DNA of 64,000 nt from the NCBI GenBank assembly GCA_964405465.1, contig CAYONZ010000008.1, forward strand, positions 25,239-89,238, in the 5' to 3' direction. The stretch comes from CAYONZ01 sp964405465. Its GTDB lineage: Bacteria > Bdellovibrionota > Bdellovibrionia > Bdellovibrionales > JAMPXM01. A program made the translations under genes and the position numbers. Positions 35,387 through 43,696 of this stretch are shown piece after piece. The notes beneath the pieces were generated by a model. The model had not been told where the DNA came from. It searched no databases and saw only the letters and a program-made list of their open reading frames with translations. Every line of letters begins with the position of its first letter. Position 1 is the first letter of the stretch.

Positions 35387-35763
35387 TTTGCTTTTTCCTG
35401 CTCTGATGTGAATGACTTGATCTAACAAGTTCTATTTTTCTTGAAAAATGGGTCGAGGTCATCTTGAAAGAAATCAAACTGGTCCAAACTCTACGAATTT
35501 TGTTTAGACCTCGCCTTTGGGCCAGATCATATGCCGTTTGGCCACCCCTGACTAGGCCAGCCGACTGAGGGCACAGTCCAATTTTGCAAGTGAAGTTAAG
35601 CTCAATATTGCAGATTTTGCAGGGATTTCTGTCTTGCCCTGCCCCAGGGCGTTGTTGGTGGTGCTCAAGTTTGTAAAAGAGATTGTCAATCTACACAGAT
35701 GTTGTTTATGTCTTCTCAAAAGTTTCTATTTGGCAAAATACAGAGTTTTAAAGGAGGATTTCG
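35387..35763. other. Intergenic region without a credible gene
   Basis: No gene was recognised. GGCCAGATC, TTTGGCCAC and AGGCCAGCC words cluster near 35520-35560. AAAGGAGG at its right end is the ribosome site of the next gene. Confidence 0.35.
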
Positions 35764-36321
35764 ATGAAAATTCTAGGTGGTTTTACTGGTCTTGTCTTGG
35801 TTTCGGCGATCGCACTGCCGGTGTTCGCAACATCTTTGGAAGTGGATACAAAGTCGGCATCGGTTGCTGTGACGGTTTCATCGACGAAAGAAGTCGTAGC
35901 ACCTTCGGATATCTCACAATTGATTCGTTTGGTTGAAAAAAATGACCAAAGTGGAACAGAAAAGAAGGTTCAAGTCGTCGTGCAGGATCTTGGAATGCCG
36001 ACAGATGTTTCTCCTCGTTTTATTGTTTACTTGGGATACTCAAGTTTGCAAGAGATGGGAAATGTAAGAGTAAACTTTAAAATCAATGAGAATGCGATTC
36101 AGTTTTTTGGCGCCAAAAGAATTGCTGCCGGAATTTATCAAATTAAGGTTTTAGAATACCGTGAGTCAGGAATGTTCGATGTCATACAAGAAGTGGATGC
36201 GCGACAAATGTTTGCTGATGAAAAGAAGCTCCGTAATTCCTGCGGTTCTGAATTCTGTGATGGGGATCTCAAATCAACGGTCAAAGTTACAGAGGTTTCG
36301 GCTGTTCCCCATCGCTATTAA
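35764..36321 (+). CDS. Exported protein of unknown function, 185 residues
   Basis: I do not recognise this protein. The signal peptide ends near VFATS. The mature part has beta-rich sequence (KVQVVVQDLGM, RFIVYLGYSSL, NVRVNFKIN) and a C-terminal Cys pair (NSCGSEFC). It has a strong ribosome site, AAAGGAGG, close to the ATG, suggesting high expression. It converges on the four-gene exported operon that ends at 36430, so it could be part of the same function, but nothing in the sequence shows this. Confidence 0.75.
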   Translation: MKILGGFTGLVLVSAIALPVFATSLEVDTKSASVAVTVSSTKEVVAPSDISQLIRLVEKNDQSGTEKKVQVVVQDLGMPTDVSPRFIVYLGYSSLQEMGNVRVNFKINENAIQFFGAKRIAAGIYQIKVLEYRESGMFDVIQEVDARQMFADEKKLRNSCGSEFCDGDLKSTVKVTEVSAVPHRY

Positions 36322-36343
36322 TATACTCCAGATCTGAATTCTT

Positions 36344-36376
36344 GCCGCGATCCGGTGTTTCGAATCGGTTTGCGGC
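36344..36376 (+). terminator. Weak terminator-like hairpin
   Basis: GCCGC and GCGGC pair, extended by an imperfect inner stem (CCG/CGG) around an 11-base loop. It is followed by ATAAGTCGATTTTTT. The stem is imperfect and the T run is displaced by about nine bases. Confidence 0.3.
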
Positions 36377-36429
36377 ATAAGTCGATTTTTTGGAAAGGAA
36401 CGAACACCGAAAATTTGCAGATTTTAGGT

Positions 36430-37680
36430 TTAATTTTCGGCGCCTTTGTTGGCAAGCTTGAGCATCATCTTTGTTGAAGTACTCAATTCACTGTCATCGA
36501 TTTCACGGCAAAAATTCTCTCTGACCTGCACCAAAGAATTCACGACCGCCGCTGTTTCTCTTTTCGCATAGACTTTGTCTTCTTCAAATTCGAATTCTTT
36601 TTTCGAATTTGTTCGATTCTGTTTGATGGTATCAAGTGCCGCACGGTTCAACTCTTTTTCACAGAAAATCTTCTTTCTTTGATGGGCCAACTCGGGCGAA
36701 TCTACCAGAGATTTAATGACGACGTCGTCAATGTACTGTGCGAATGCAATTTTACTCTGTTCAAATACTTTCTTTTGTTTTTTAAGTGAGTTTTCATTGT
36801 CTCGCAGAGTCTGTTCTATAGAACTCCTGTTCCAATTTGGATCGGCGGCCGTCATGAGTTTATCGAGATCTAGGTAGGTTAAGCTGGCGTTGAGAATTGC
36901 GGACAAAGTGTCAATTTGAAGTTCTGAAAAGTAAATTGAAGCAGCAATGATTTTTTGACATTCGAGGGCCGCGTCCAAATTTTGTGCTCCCGACAGACAC
37001 TCCTGTTTGAAGCGTTCTGCTATGAGCGCATTTGTATAAGTGGTAACTTTAAGCATCGCCAATTGGGAATCAAGCCAAGTCTTTTCGCTTTTAATCATTC
37101 GCTGTGTGAGTTCGGCTGTTTCGGTATATATCGCGAGCGTTTCATCAATGATTCGAAGGTAGGCCAAATTATAGTCTTTTAAAACAAGTGCAGCACTGAG
37201 CTGATAGCCTATCGCGACCAGCTTGAGTTTGGCTCCTGCAGCAGGGTTGACGAGCGCCAGGCCATCAGCGGCCAGATTGAAGCCGGCATTGAATTTATCT
37301 AGGTCAGAATCAGCTTGGTCATATTGTTTGGCAGATTCATAAAAGTTATAGGCGGCAAAGGCTTGAGACAACATCTCGGCAGCTTTCTTTTTGCCAAAAT
37401 GTTCAAGTGCCATCTTGGCAGCTTCTTTGAGAATTGCTGTCTTGAGTTCTTGTTGATATTTTTTCGCTGCTTCACGTAGAACTTCAATCATGAGTGAATC
37501 GCGTTTTTTGTTGGGTAAAGGCTGGTTCGGTGAAGACGCCTGGCTTGGGTTTGGTGATTCGGGATTGTTTTGCTCTTCTGCACTAACGAGGGCCGACGAA
37601 ATCATCACGAGAAAAACAAGACAGAGTCTAAGAGTCAGAGAGTGGAGCTTGAATGGGTTGGCATTTTGTTCCTTTAGCAT
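36430..37680 (-). CDS. Exported helical protein, last gene of the putative toxin-like operon
   Basis: I do not recognise this 416-residue protein. The signal peptide ends SALVSA. A Pro/Ser/Gln-rich linker follows, then an almost wholly alpha-helical body with many Lys, Glu and Ala. Cysteines are few but regularly placed (EQECLSGA, ALECQ, FCEKE, FCRE), which fits a disulfide-stabilised helical protein. Its start is preceded by AGGTGG and lies 11 bases after the stop of the 622-residue gene. If that protein is a toxin, this gene is in the usual place for a partner or immunity protein, but no immunity family is recognised. Confidence 0.7.
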   Translation of the reverse strand: MLKEQNANPFKLHSLTLRLCLVFLVMISSALVSAEEQNNPESPNPSQASSPNQPLPNKKRDSLMIEVLREAAKKYQQELKTAILKEAAKMALEHFGKKKAAEMLSQAFAAYNFYESAKQYDQADSDLDKFNAGFNLAADGLALVNPAAGAKLKLVAIGYQLSAALVLKDYNLAYLRIIDETLAIYTETAELTQRMIKSEKTWLDSQLAMLKVTTYTNALIAERFKQECLSGAQNLDAALECQKIIAASIYFSELQIDTLSAILNASLTYLDLDKLMTAADPNWNRSSIEQTLRDNENSLKKQKKVFEQSKIAFAQYIDDVVIKSLVDSPELAHQRKKIFCEKELNRAALDTIKQNRTNSKKEFEFEEDKVYAKRETAAVVNSLVQVRENFCREIDDSELSTSTKMMLKLANKGAEN

Positions 37681-37691
37681 ATTGGGTCCAC

Positions 37692-39560
37692 CTACTTCTT
37701 TCGGAGATCAAGAAATCGAGTTGTTTCCATGCCACCATCTTCGACGACTAATTCGAGGGCTCCACCTTTGGACATGAATGTCGATCCAGTAGAGGACACC
37801 ACTCCGCTAGGGGCTTTACGCACGATGAAGGTTGCATCTGGCTTTAACTTTGCGTACTCGATAAATTCAATGCCATCGCTATAACCGCCATACCTAGCCG
37901 AGTACGATGCCTCTCCAATGTCATGTAAGTCGATGCCCCAGTAGTTTGGATTGTGCCCTTTGATATTGATTCGACTTTTGCCAAAGATCCCTTGGCGTCC
38001 GAATTCAAGTTTTCCGGATTTTGCTTTTTCATAGAGATCGAGTGCTTCACGAGTGAATTCTTGTGAAACTTGACCGTGCGGCGTGGTTACTCGGATGTTT
38101 TCTGTTTTCTCCACCAAAGTTTTATAATGTTGCAGTTCTTGTGGTGACTTCGTGAGAAGTCCGCTCAGAAGTGTTGATTTATCGACCCACTTTTTAAGAC
38201 TGCTATTGATCCACAGCTCTTTTGAGGAAACGACCACTTCGATTGCATTTTTGCGAGCGGTGGCAGTTAGGCCCGCAAAATTTTCGAGAACGCTTGCGGC
38301 TTTTTCTTTTAGGTCTTTAGCGTGGCTGCCAAAACCAAATGTCAGCACATCTATTGCAGCAAGCGTTTTTTCTTCGAGTGAAAGTGGTAATCCCGATGTT
38401 AAGCTGACCCCTGTAGAAGCTTCGTAAATGGACCGAGAGACATTGAGAATCGGACTCCAGCCAATCGCAAGGTCAGCCATGGCTTGCGCAAACTTGAGAT
38501 AGGCTTCTGCCGATTCAGAATCGAGGCCCGTGGCTTCTCGATTGGCGAGCCAGTTGAAGAGTAGGCCAAGATTTTGTGCTTTCTTTTGTACGGGGCTATA
38601 GGTGTAAATGCTGTTGAGAAGCGCGCGATTTTCAATAAGAAGAGCTCGCATTCTCGGATCAGGGCAGGTGATTTGTTTGATTCCCAATTGTTCAACAGAT
38701 AAATTTGGAATCACAAACTTATCTCTTAAATCTGAAAGTGCACGCGAGACATCTTTGGCTGCTTGAAGTTGCAAATGCAAACTTCCCATTCGCATTTCTT
38801 TGAGTTTTGCGCTTTGCTGATCTATTTGCGTGCGCAGTTCATTGAACTGGGCTTCGTCACTAGCTGTGTAGATGAGACCCCGATAGATTGCGGTGGCCAC
38901 TCCCGACATGATTGCAGATTCTAGCGCTTGATCATGGGCATTCTGTAGGTGCTGTGAAAATCCATTGTCACCAAAGGATGAGCCGGTGGCAGCAGAGCCG
39001 CGCCCAGACGGGTGATCTTCTCCTGATTCGCTAGTGCCTTCGCCATTGGCACCAGTGGCGCTTCGGCTTGAACCTGCAGCAGACTTTGCTGGCGGCGAGT
39101 TTGTTCCCGAGGTTTTGCTTCTGGCTGAATCATTTGAGGAGCCGGTGCCGGAACTATTTGAGTTCACATCGCCTTTGGGTTGGTTGCCTGGGCCGACGGC
39201 GACTTCGTTTCCTTGCCCATCGAGTTGCACAATTTCGACGGCTTGAAACAATGGCTGGTTTTTGGTGTCCGTCTTTCCACTATAGATCGCGCGCACACCA
39301 AATTTACCTCGCGGGTCAACCAGGATCACTGTTTCATTTGGTTCGGGTAACTGGTCATCTGGAATACGAAAGGACTCGTCGTTTGGATTTTCGCTTTGCC
39401 AGGAGAACGGAATTTTTCTTTCACTGGCAAAAGCGGGGGATCTGATGAAAGACGAGACCACTATGGACGAAAAAACAGCCGCGAGGAAAACTCCTGTTTT
39501 AAAGAAATTTTCGGGAAAAATTTTGGTCGATTTTTTGCCGAGGTCCTTGTCTTGTCGCAT
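37692..39560 (-). CDS. Exported protein with a pre-toxin TG-like segment and unknown C-terminal domain
   Basis: This 622-residue protein has a signal peptide (residues 1-46, cleavage near AFA-SE), a small beta domain, and a Gly/Ser/Asn linker at about 123-198. A helical region follows (200-365). At 366-415 the sequence IGWSPILNVSRSIYEAS, then TG and LPLSLEEKTLAAIDVL, closely resembles the PT-TG pre-toxin domain of polymorphic toxins. The last ~120 residues form a separate domain (for example NPNYWGIDLHDIGEASYS and KGGALELVVEDGG) that I do not recognise. It starts 3 bases after the coiled-coil gene and precedes the 416-residue gene. A secreted toxin is the best guess. Confidence 0.7.
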   Translation of the reverse strand: MRQDKDLGKKSTKIFPENFFKTGVFLAAVFSSIVVSSFIRSPAFASERKIPFSWQSENPNDESFRIPDDQLPEPNETVILVDPRGKFGVRAIYSGKTDTKNQPLFQAVEIVQLDGQGNEVAVGPGNQPKGDVNSNSSGTGSSNDSARSKTSGTNSPPAKSAAGSSRSATGANGEGTSESGEDHPSGRGSAATGSSFGDNGFSQHLQNAHDQALESAIMSGVATAIYRGLIYTASDEAQFNELRTQIDQQSAKLKEMRMGSLHLQLQAAKDVSRALSDLRDKFVIPNLSVEQLGIKQITCPDPRMRALLIENRALLNSIYTYSPVQKKAQNLGLLFNWLANREATGLDSESAEAYLKFAQAMADLAIGWSPILNVSRSIYEASTGVSLTSGLPLSLEEKTLAAIDVLTFGFGSHAKDLKEKAASVLENFAGLTATARKNAIEVVVSSKELWINSSLKKWVDKSTLLSGLLTKSPQELQHYKTLVEKTENIRVTTPHGQVSQEFTREALDLYEKAKSGKLEFGRQGIFGKSRINIKGHNPNYWGIDLHDIGEASYSARYGGYSDGIEFIEYAKLKPDATFIVRKAPSGVVSSTGSTFMSKGGALELVVEDGGMETTRFLDLRKK

Positions 39561-39563
39561 GCT

Positions 39564-40355
39564 TTAAGAATTCCCGCGTAAATCGTCGAGTTGGCTCTTG
39601 ATGGTTTCGAGTTCACTCTCGCACTCTTGAATTTCGAGTGAGGTTGTTTCTTTCTTCTCAACAAGTTTTCTTCGCAGGGCTACAATTTCTCTAAAGACTT
39701 CGACCAAAGCGTCTCGTTGCTCTTGTACGGAGGCTTTGGTCGCGGCCTTGGCAATATCGATTGATGTTTTTAAAACCGGAAGCCACAGGCAGGCCAAGTG
39801 TTTTTCTTTTTCAGAAACGGACGAATCGTTGCAGAGAGCTTCGGCATCTTCAACTGTGTTTTTCCCCGAAAGGGTCTCGAGTATAAAAGAGTTGCCATCG
39901 GTCCAAGTTTCGGACTTGGCCCTGAGCTCTTCAAGCGAGCTCTGCTGAGCGGTCATTTGTTTGATAACAGTTGAAAGACCATTGACGATTTCATTGCTAT
40001 TTTGGATAGCCTGGTTTTGAGCCGCGAGCAGTGAATTGAGTTGCTGCAATTTGCTTTCATTGAACTTTTGTGCTGACTCATAGTATTCGATTTGTCGATT
40101 GAGTGATTTTTTGGTGAGATCGCGTTCAAACTCGGCACGTTTTTTTTCGTACTCGAGTCGAATTTTTTCTTTCTCTCCTGCAAGGGTCGCAAGATAGGTG
40201 CCATTGGTCAATATATTTAGAGCCGTATCGATAAAAGCATCAGCGTCACTTTCGGCGTGGACCTGCTGGCCAAGAAATAGACTAGAAGAGAAAATTACCA
40301 GAGAAAGAAAAGCTGAATGAAGATTTTTGAAGACCAGTGAATCTGCCGTTTTCAT
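39564..40355 (-). CDS. Exported coiled-coil protein
   Basis: This 263-residue protein has a signal peptide ending QQVHAES. Nearly all of the rest is heptad-like helix rich in Glu, Lys, Gln and Leu (KEKIRLEYEKKRAEFERDL and SLEIQECESELETIKSQL). One pair of cysteines flanks a loop (ALCNDSS, LACLWLP). It probably forms coiled coils in the periplasm or on the surface, as a scaffold or chaperone. It is the second of four genes, 18 bases after the 385-residue gene and 3 bases before the 622-residue one. No family is recognised. Confidence 0.75.
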   Translation of the reverse strand: MKTADSLVFKNLHSAFLSLVIFSSSLFLGQQVHAESDADAFIDTALNILTNGTYLATLAGEKEKIRLEYEKKRAEFERDLTKKSLNRQIEYYESAQKFNESKLQQLNSLLAAQNQAIQNSNEIVNGLSTVIKQMTAQQSSLEELRAKSETWTDGNSFILETLSGKNTVEDAEALCNDSSVSEKEKHLACLWLPVLKTSIDIAKAATKASVQEQRDALVEVFREIVALRRKLVEKKETTSLEIQECESELETIKSQLDDLRGNS

Positions 40356-40373
40356 ATTTCACTCTTTCTATTT

Positions 40374-41531
40374 CTACTCATTGTCCGCTGCTTCAATTTT
40401 TTGTTTTAAGACTTCAATTCGTTGATCTACTTCAGTTTGGAGTTTTTCGTATTTTTTCAATAGAGATCTATTTAAATTGAGCGATGTCGAAATGGCATCC
40501 TTCATCCTTACCAGAGAATTGAAATCGATCGCAGGAAGTGCCTGGGCTGCCACGTCGGAAATTTCGATGCTCTGTTGTTTAGAGATATCGACTAATTCTT
40601 GCGAGAAATTTTCGAGACTAACAGCGAACTCCTTGGAGTCATAGGTACCGAGACGTTGAACTTCATAGTTAAACCGGCGAACAGCAGAATCCCATGCTCC
40701 AGATCTAGTCTGCATAGACGCTCCAATCGCGGCCAATTCGTTGTTTTGATCGATGGTGGATGTTAAAATCGGAATCATGGCCTTGTCTTTTTCGATACGG
40801 TTGTTAAGAAAATCTATTTCATCATCGATTTTCGATATTTCATTTTGCCGAAGCTTCAGCTCCTGATTTAGCCTTTTTTTGTACTTTTCAGTTTCGTCAT
40901 TTCTATAAGCGGTCTTGGCACTTTCCATGGCTTGTTGGGCTTTTTCTTCATAGCTGTCAATTTGTTCTTGGCGTTTTTCTTGTAAACGCCTTTCGCTATA
41001 ACAAGCGGTGTAGATACAGCCTTCAAATCGTGAAATGATAAAAAAAGTGGCACGGTTGTTTTCCAAAGTTTCTTCGACGCGATTCGTGACATCGTTGAAA
41101 AAGTTTTGGATCGCCTGCTGATTGTTTTCGACCGTTTTAAGTCCGTAGGAGAGTTGAATATAAATCAGTGGTGCCACTGCCGCTGCCGGATTGCCATTGT
41201 AGGAGGGCACACCAATATCGGGCCGTGGAGTATTGTAGGTTCCACCTTGTGGGATGGAAACCTGGCCACCAGGAAATCCGGAAATTGTTCCAGGATCGAC
41301 ACTGACGCCCCCTTCTCCCGCGTGAACCTCGGTGCCTCCAGGTCCTATGGATCCGCCCGTGTCGCTGTTGCCGATGATCACGCCACCATCTTTGAGTTCG
41401 ATCACACCTGGTACGCCCCATGCCAGCGAGACAGACGATGTACTCAGGGTGACAAGTGAAAGTACCAAGGGCGCCAACGCTAGGAATGGTAGATGGCTTT
41501 TGAATGATGGGCCAGAGTTTTTGTGTTTCAT
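40374..41531 (-). CDS. Exported protein with Gly-rich head and long coiled coil
   Basis: This 385-residue protein has a signal peptide (about residues 1-37). A beta-like Gly/Pro-rich stretch follows at about 38-118 (VIIGNSDTGGSIGPGG, FPGGQVSIPQGG), then about 260 residues of mostly charged helix with heptads. One disulfide-like motif is present (EGCIYTACYS). It may be a trimeric or dimeric fibre or scaffold. GAAGGA precedes the ATG at 41531. It is the first gene of the four-gene exported operon on the minus strand. No family is recognised. Confidence 0.75.
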   Translation of the reverse strand: MKHKNSGPSFKSHLPFLALAPLVLSLVTLSTSSVSLAWGVPGVIELKDGGVIIGNSDTGGSIGPGGTEVHAGEGGVSVDPGTISGFPGGQVSIPQGGTYNTPRPDIGVPSYNGNPAAAVAPLIYIQLSYGLKTVENNQQAIQNFFNDVTNRVEETLENNRATFFIISRFEGCIYTACYSERRLQEKRQEQIDSYEEKAQQAMESAKTAYRNDETEKYKKRLNQELKLRQNEISKIDDEIDFLNNRIEKDKAMIPILTSTIDQNNELAAIGASMQTRSGAWDSAVRRFNYEVQRLGTYDSKEFAVSLENFSQELVDISKQQSIEISDVAAQALPAIDFNSLVRMKDAISTSLNLNRSLLKKYEKLQTEVDQRIEVLKQKIEAADNE

Positions 41532-41862
41532 AAGTTTCCTTCAAGACAACGAGGAGCCAGGTTGACGGCAACTAGGCGTGCTCCAAAGCGCGTTAGTTGG
41601 TTTGTTTATGAAATGAAATCGCATGGTGAACGATTCAGCATTTGCATGGGAACTTGCCGTGGATATTCAGCTTCTGTGCCAGCTCTTCTCCGTCTTTTCA
41701 GTGCCTGAGTTCGGTGAGGTTTGTGCTGGTGGCATTCTCTGCTGTGGGTTCACGAAAAAAAAGAAAGTGTTGTCGAAGATTTTGACGAAAAAAAACCCTC
41801 AAGAAGAGGGCTGTGTTTATAAACAATAAGAGTTTAATAATGCAAAAAGAATTAGAATTTTT
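41532..41862. other. Region between fadD and the exported four-gene operon
   Basis: No gene was recognised. It contains the terminator of the fadD transcript at 41788-41812 and should hold the promoter of the four-gene operon at its left part. Confidence 0.45.
41788..41812 (-). terminator. Rho-independent terminator of fadD
   Basis: On the minus strand AGCCCTC is followed by TTCTT and GAGGG, then eight T. The five-pair stem with a perfect T run lies about 50 bases after the fadD stop. Confidence 0.8.
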
Positions 41863-43551
41863 TTAGGCCTCGAGAGGCTTTTCTTTGACCACGGGGTTTC
41901 GGAGGCTGCGTCGCAAGATTTTGCCGATATTTGATTTCGGCAGTTCTGTGCGAAATTCAACATTTCGTGGAACTTTATAGCCAGCTAAATTTGCCTTACA
42001 GTGTTTGATGAGCATTTCTGGAGTGAGATTTGGATCTTTTTTAACGACGAAGATTTTGACCACCTCACCCGATTTTTCATCAGGCACACCAATCGCTGCG
42101 ACCTCAAGAACACCTGGGTGTGTTGCCACCACATCTTCGACTTCATTCGGGTAAACGTTGAAACCTGAGACTAGAATCATATCTTTTTTACGATCTACTA
42201 TTCTAAAAAATCCATCTGGTTCAATCTGCGCGATGTCGCCTGTCTTAAGCCATCCATCGGCAGTCATGACAAGTGCGGTTTCATCATCGCGCTTCCAGTA
42301 GCCGCGCATGACTTGTGGCCCTTTGACACAAAGTTCTCCAGGGTGACCGAGCGGCACCTCGTGGCCATCGTCGTCGATGATCTTGATGTCTGTTGATGGA
42401 AGCGGCAACCCAATTGTGCCAACTTGGTCGTTGCCATCAATAGGATTGCAAGTTGCAACCGGAGAGGTTTCGGTCAATCCATATCCCTCAGCTATTTTGG
42501 TTTTGGTTACATCTTGCCAACGTTGTGCCACGGCTTTTTGCAGTGCCATACCCCCTGCAATACTGATTTTGAGCGATGAGAAATCAAGCGCACAAAAAGC
42601 GGGTTGATGCAAAAGCCCGTTGAACAAGGTATTCACACCCGTGATCACCGAGAATTTGACTTTCTTCAGTTCTTTAATAAAGGCACCCATATCTCGGGGA
42701 TTGGTGATCAACACATTGTGGCCACCGTATTTCATGATGGCACAAGCATTCACCGTGAGCGAAAAAATGTGATAGAGCGGAAGGGCCGTGATCGCAATCT
42801 CTTCACCTTCTTTTAAAAGCGGCAACATCCAAAGACAAATTTGTTCCATATTGGCCACAATGTTTCGATTGGTGAGAGTGGCACCTTTCGAAACGCCTGT
42901 GGTACCTCCAGTGTATTGCAAGAAGGCAATGTCATCGAGATTCATTGGGATGGTCGCGAAACTTTTTTGTGCACCAAGCTCGAGAGCCTCATTGAAGGAA
43001 TAGGCTTTGGGCAGACTATATGAAGGAACCATTCGCTTGACGTTTTTCACGACAAAATTCACGATTTTATTTTTTGGAAAGTTCAACATGTCACCAATTT
43101 CCGTCACGACGACATGTTCAATCTTGGTTTCATGAAGAATTTTTTCGAGGTGGTGAGCGAAATTCGCAAGGATCACAATCGCCTTGCACTCGGCATCGAC
43201 AAACTGGTGATGCATTTCTCTTTCAGAATAAAGAGGGTTCGTGTTGACGATAATCAAACCTGCTTTGAGTGCGCCGAACATCGCGATTGGATATTGTAAA
43301 ACATTGGGCATTTGCAGCGCAATACGATCACCTTTTTTGAGGCCCAGGTCATTTTGAAGAAACGAGGCAAAGTTGGTGACGAGCTCGTCCATCTGTTTGT
43401 AGCTATCGGTTTTTCCCATACAGGAAAATGCGGGTTTATCGCCAAATTTTTTGCACGCTTTCTCAAAGACGTCGGAGACGGAAGTGTAACGAGTAAGATC
43501 CACTTCATGTGGGATCATCTTCGGATATTTTGCGAGCCATATTTTTTCCAT
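41863..43551 (-). CDS. fadD: Long-chain fatty acid-CoA ligase
   Basis: This 562-residue AMP-binding enzyme activates long-chain fatty acids with ATP and CoA. The phosphate loop is YTGGTTGVSKGA. The adenine-pocket motif YGLTETSP, the GW-x-TGD motif (DGWLKTGD) and the C-terminal lysine in PKSNIGKILRRSLR are present. The size matches bacterial FadD. The ATG at 43551 follows AAAGG by eight bases; a GTG at 43560 would lie too close to it. It is a single-gene unit with its own terminator. Confidence 0.94.
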   Translation of the reverse strand: MEKIWLAKYPKMIPHEVDLTRYTSVSDVFEKACKKFGDKPAFSCMGKTDSYKQMDELVTNFASFLQNDLGLKKGDRIALQMPNVLQYPIAMFGALKAGLIIVNTNPLYSEREMHHQFVDAECKAIVILANFAHHLEKILHETKIEHVVVTEIGDMLNFPKNKIVNFVVKNVKRMVPSYSLPKAYSFNEALELGAQKSFATIPMNLDDIAFLQYTGGTTGVSKGATLTNRNIVANMEQICLWMLPLLKEGEEIAITALPLYHIFSLTVNACAIMKYGGHNVLITNPRDMGAFIKELKKVKFSVITGVNTLFNGLLHQPAFCALDFSSLKISIAGGMALQKAVAQRWQDVTKTKIAEGYGLTETSPVATCNPIDGNDQVGTIGLPLPSTDIKIIDDDGHEVPLGHPGELCVKGPQVMRGYWKRDDETALVMTADGWLKTGDIAQIEPDGFFRIVDRKKDMILVSGFNVYPNEVEDVVATHPGVLEVAAIGVPDEKSGEVVKIFVVKKDPNLTPEMLIKHCKANLAGYKVPRNVEFRTELPKSNIGKILRRSLRNPVVKEKPLEA

Positions 43552-43696
43552 AATTGACACCTTTGCCCATTTTCTAGTTAATAAGCTCTACGTTAATAAT
43601 TCCTTTAGGAATTTGCAATTGTAGAATTCATTGAACGCAGGGCTGAACAGCAAGCGAGATCTGTCAGCTCAAAAAGTTAGCAAATGCATGCGCACC

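Noticed and set aside
36407..36440. Hairpin CCGAAAATT/AATTTTCGG as the terminator of the four-gene operon
   Set aside because: The 16-base loop, AT-rich stem and overlap with the coding end make it weak. It was not listed as a feature.
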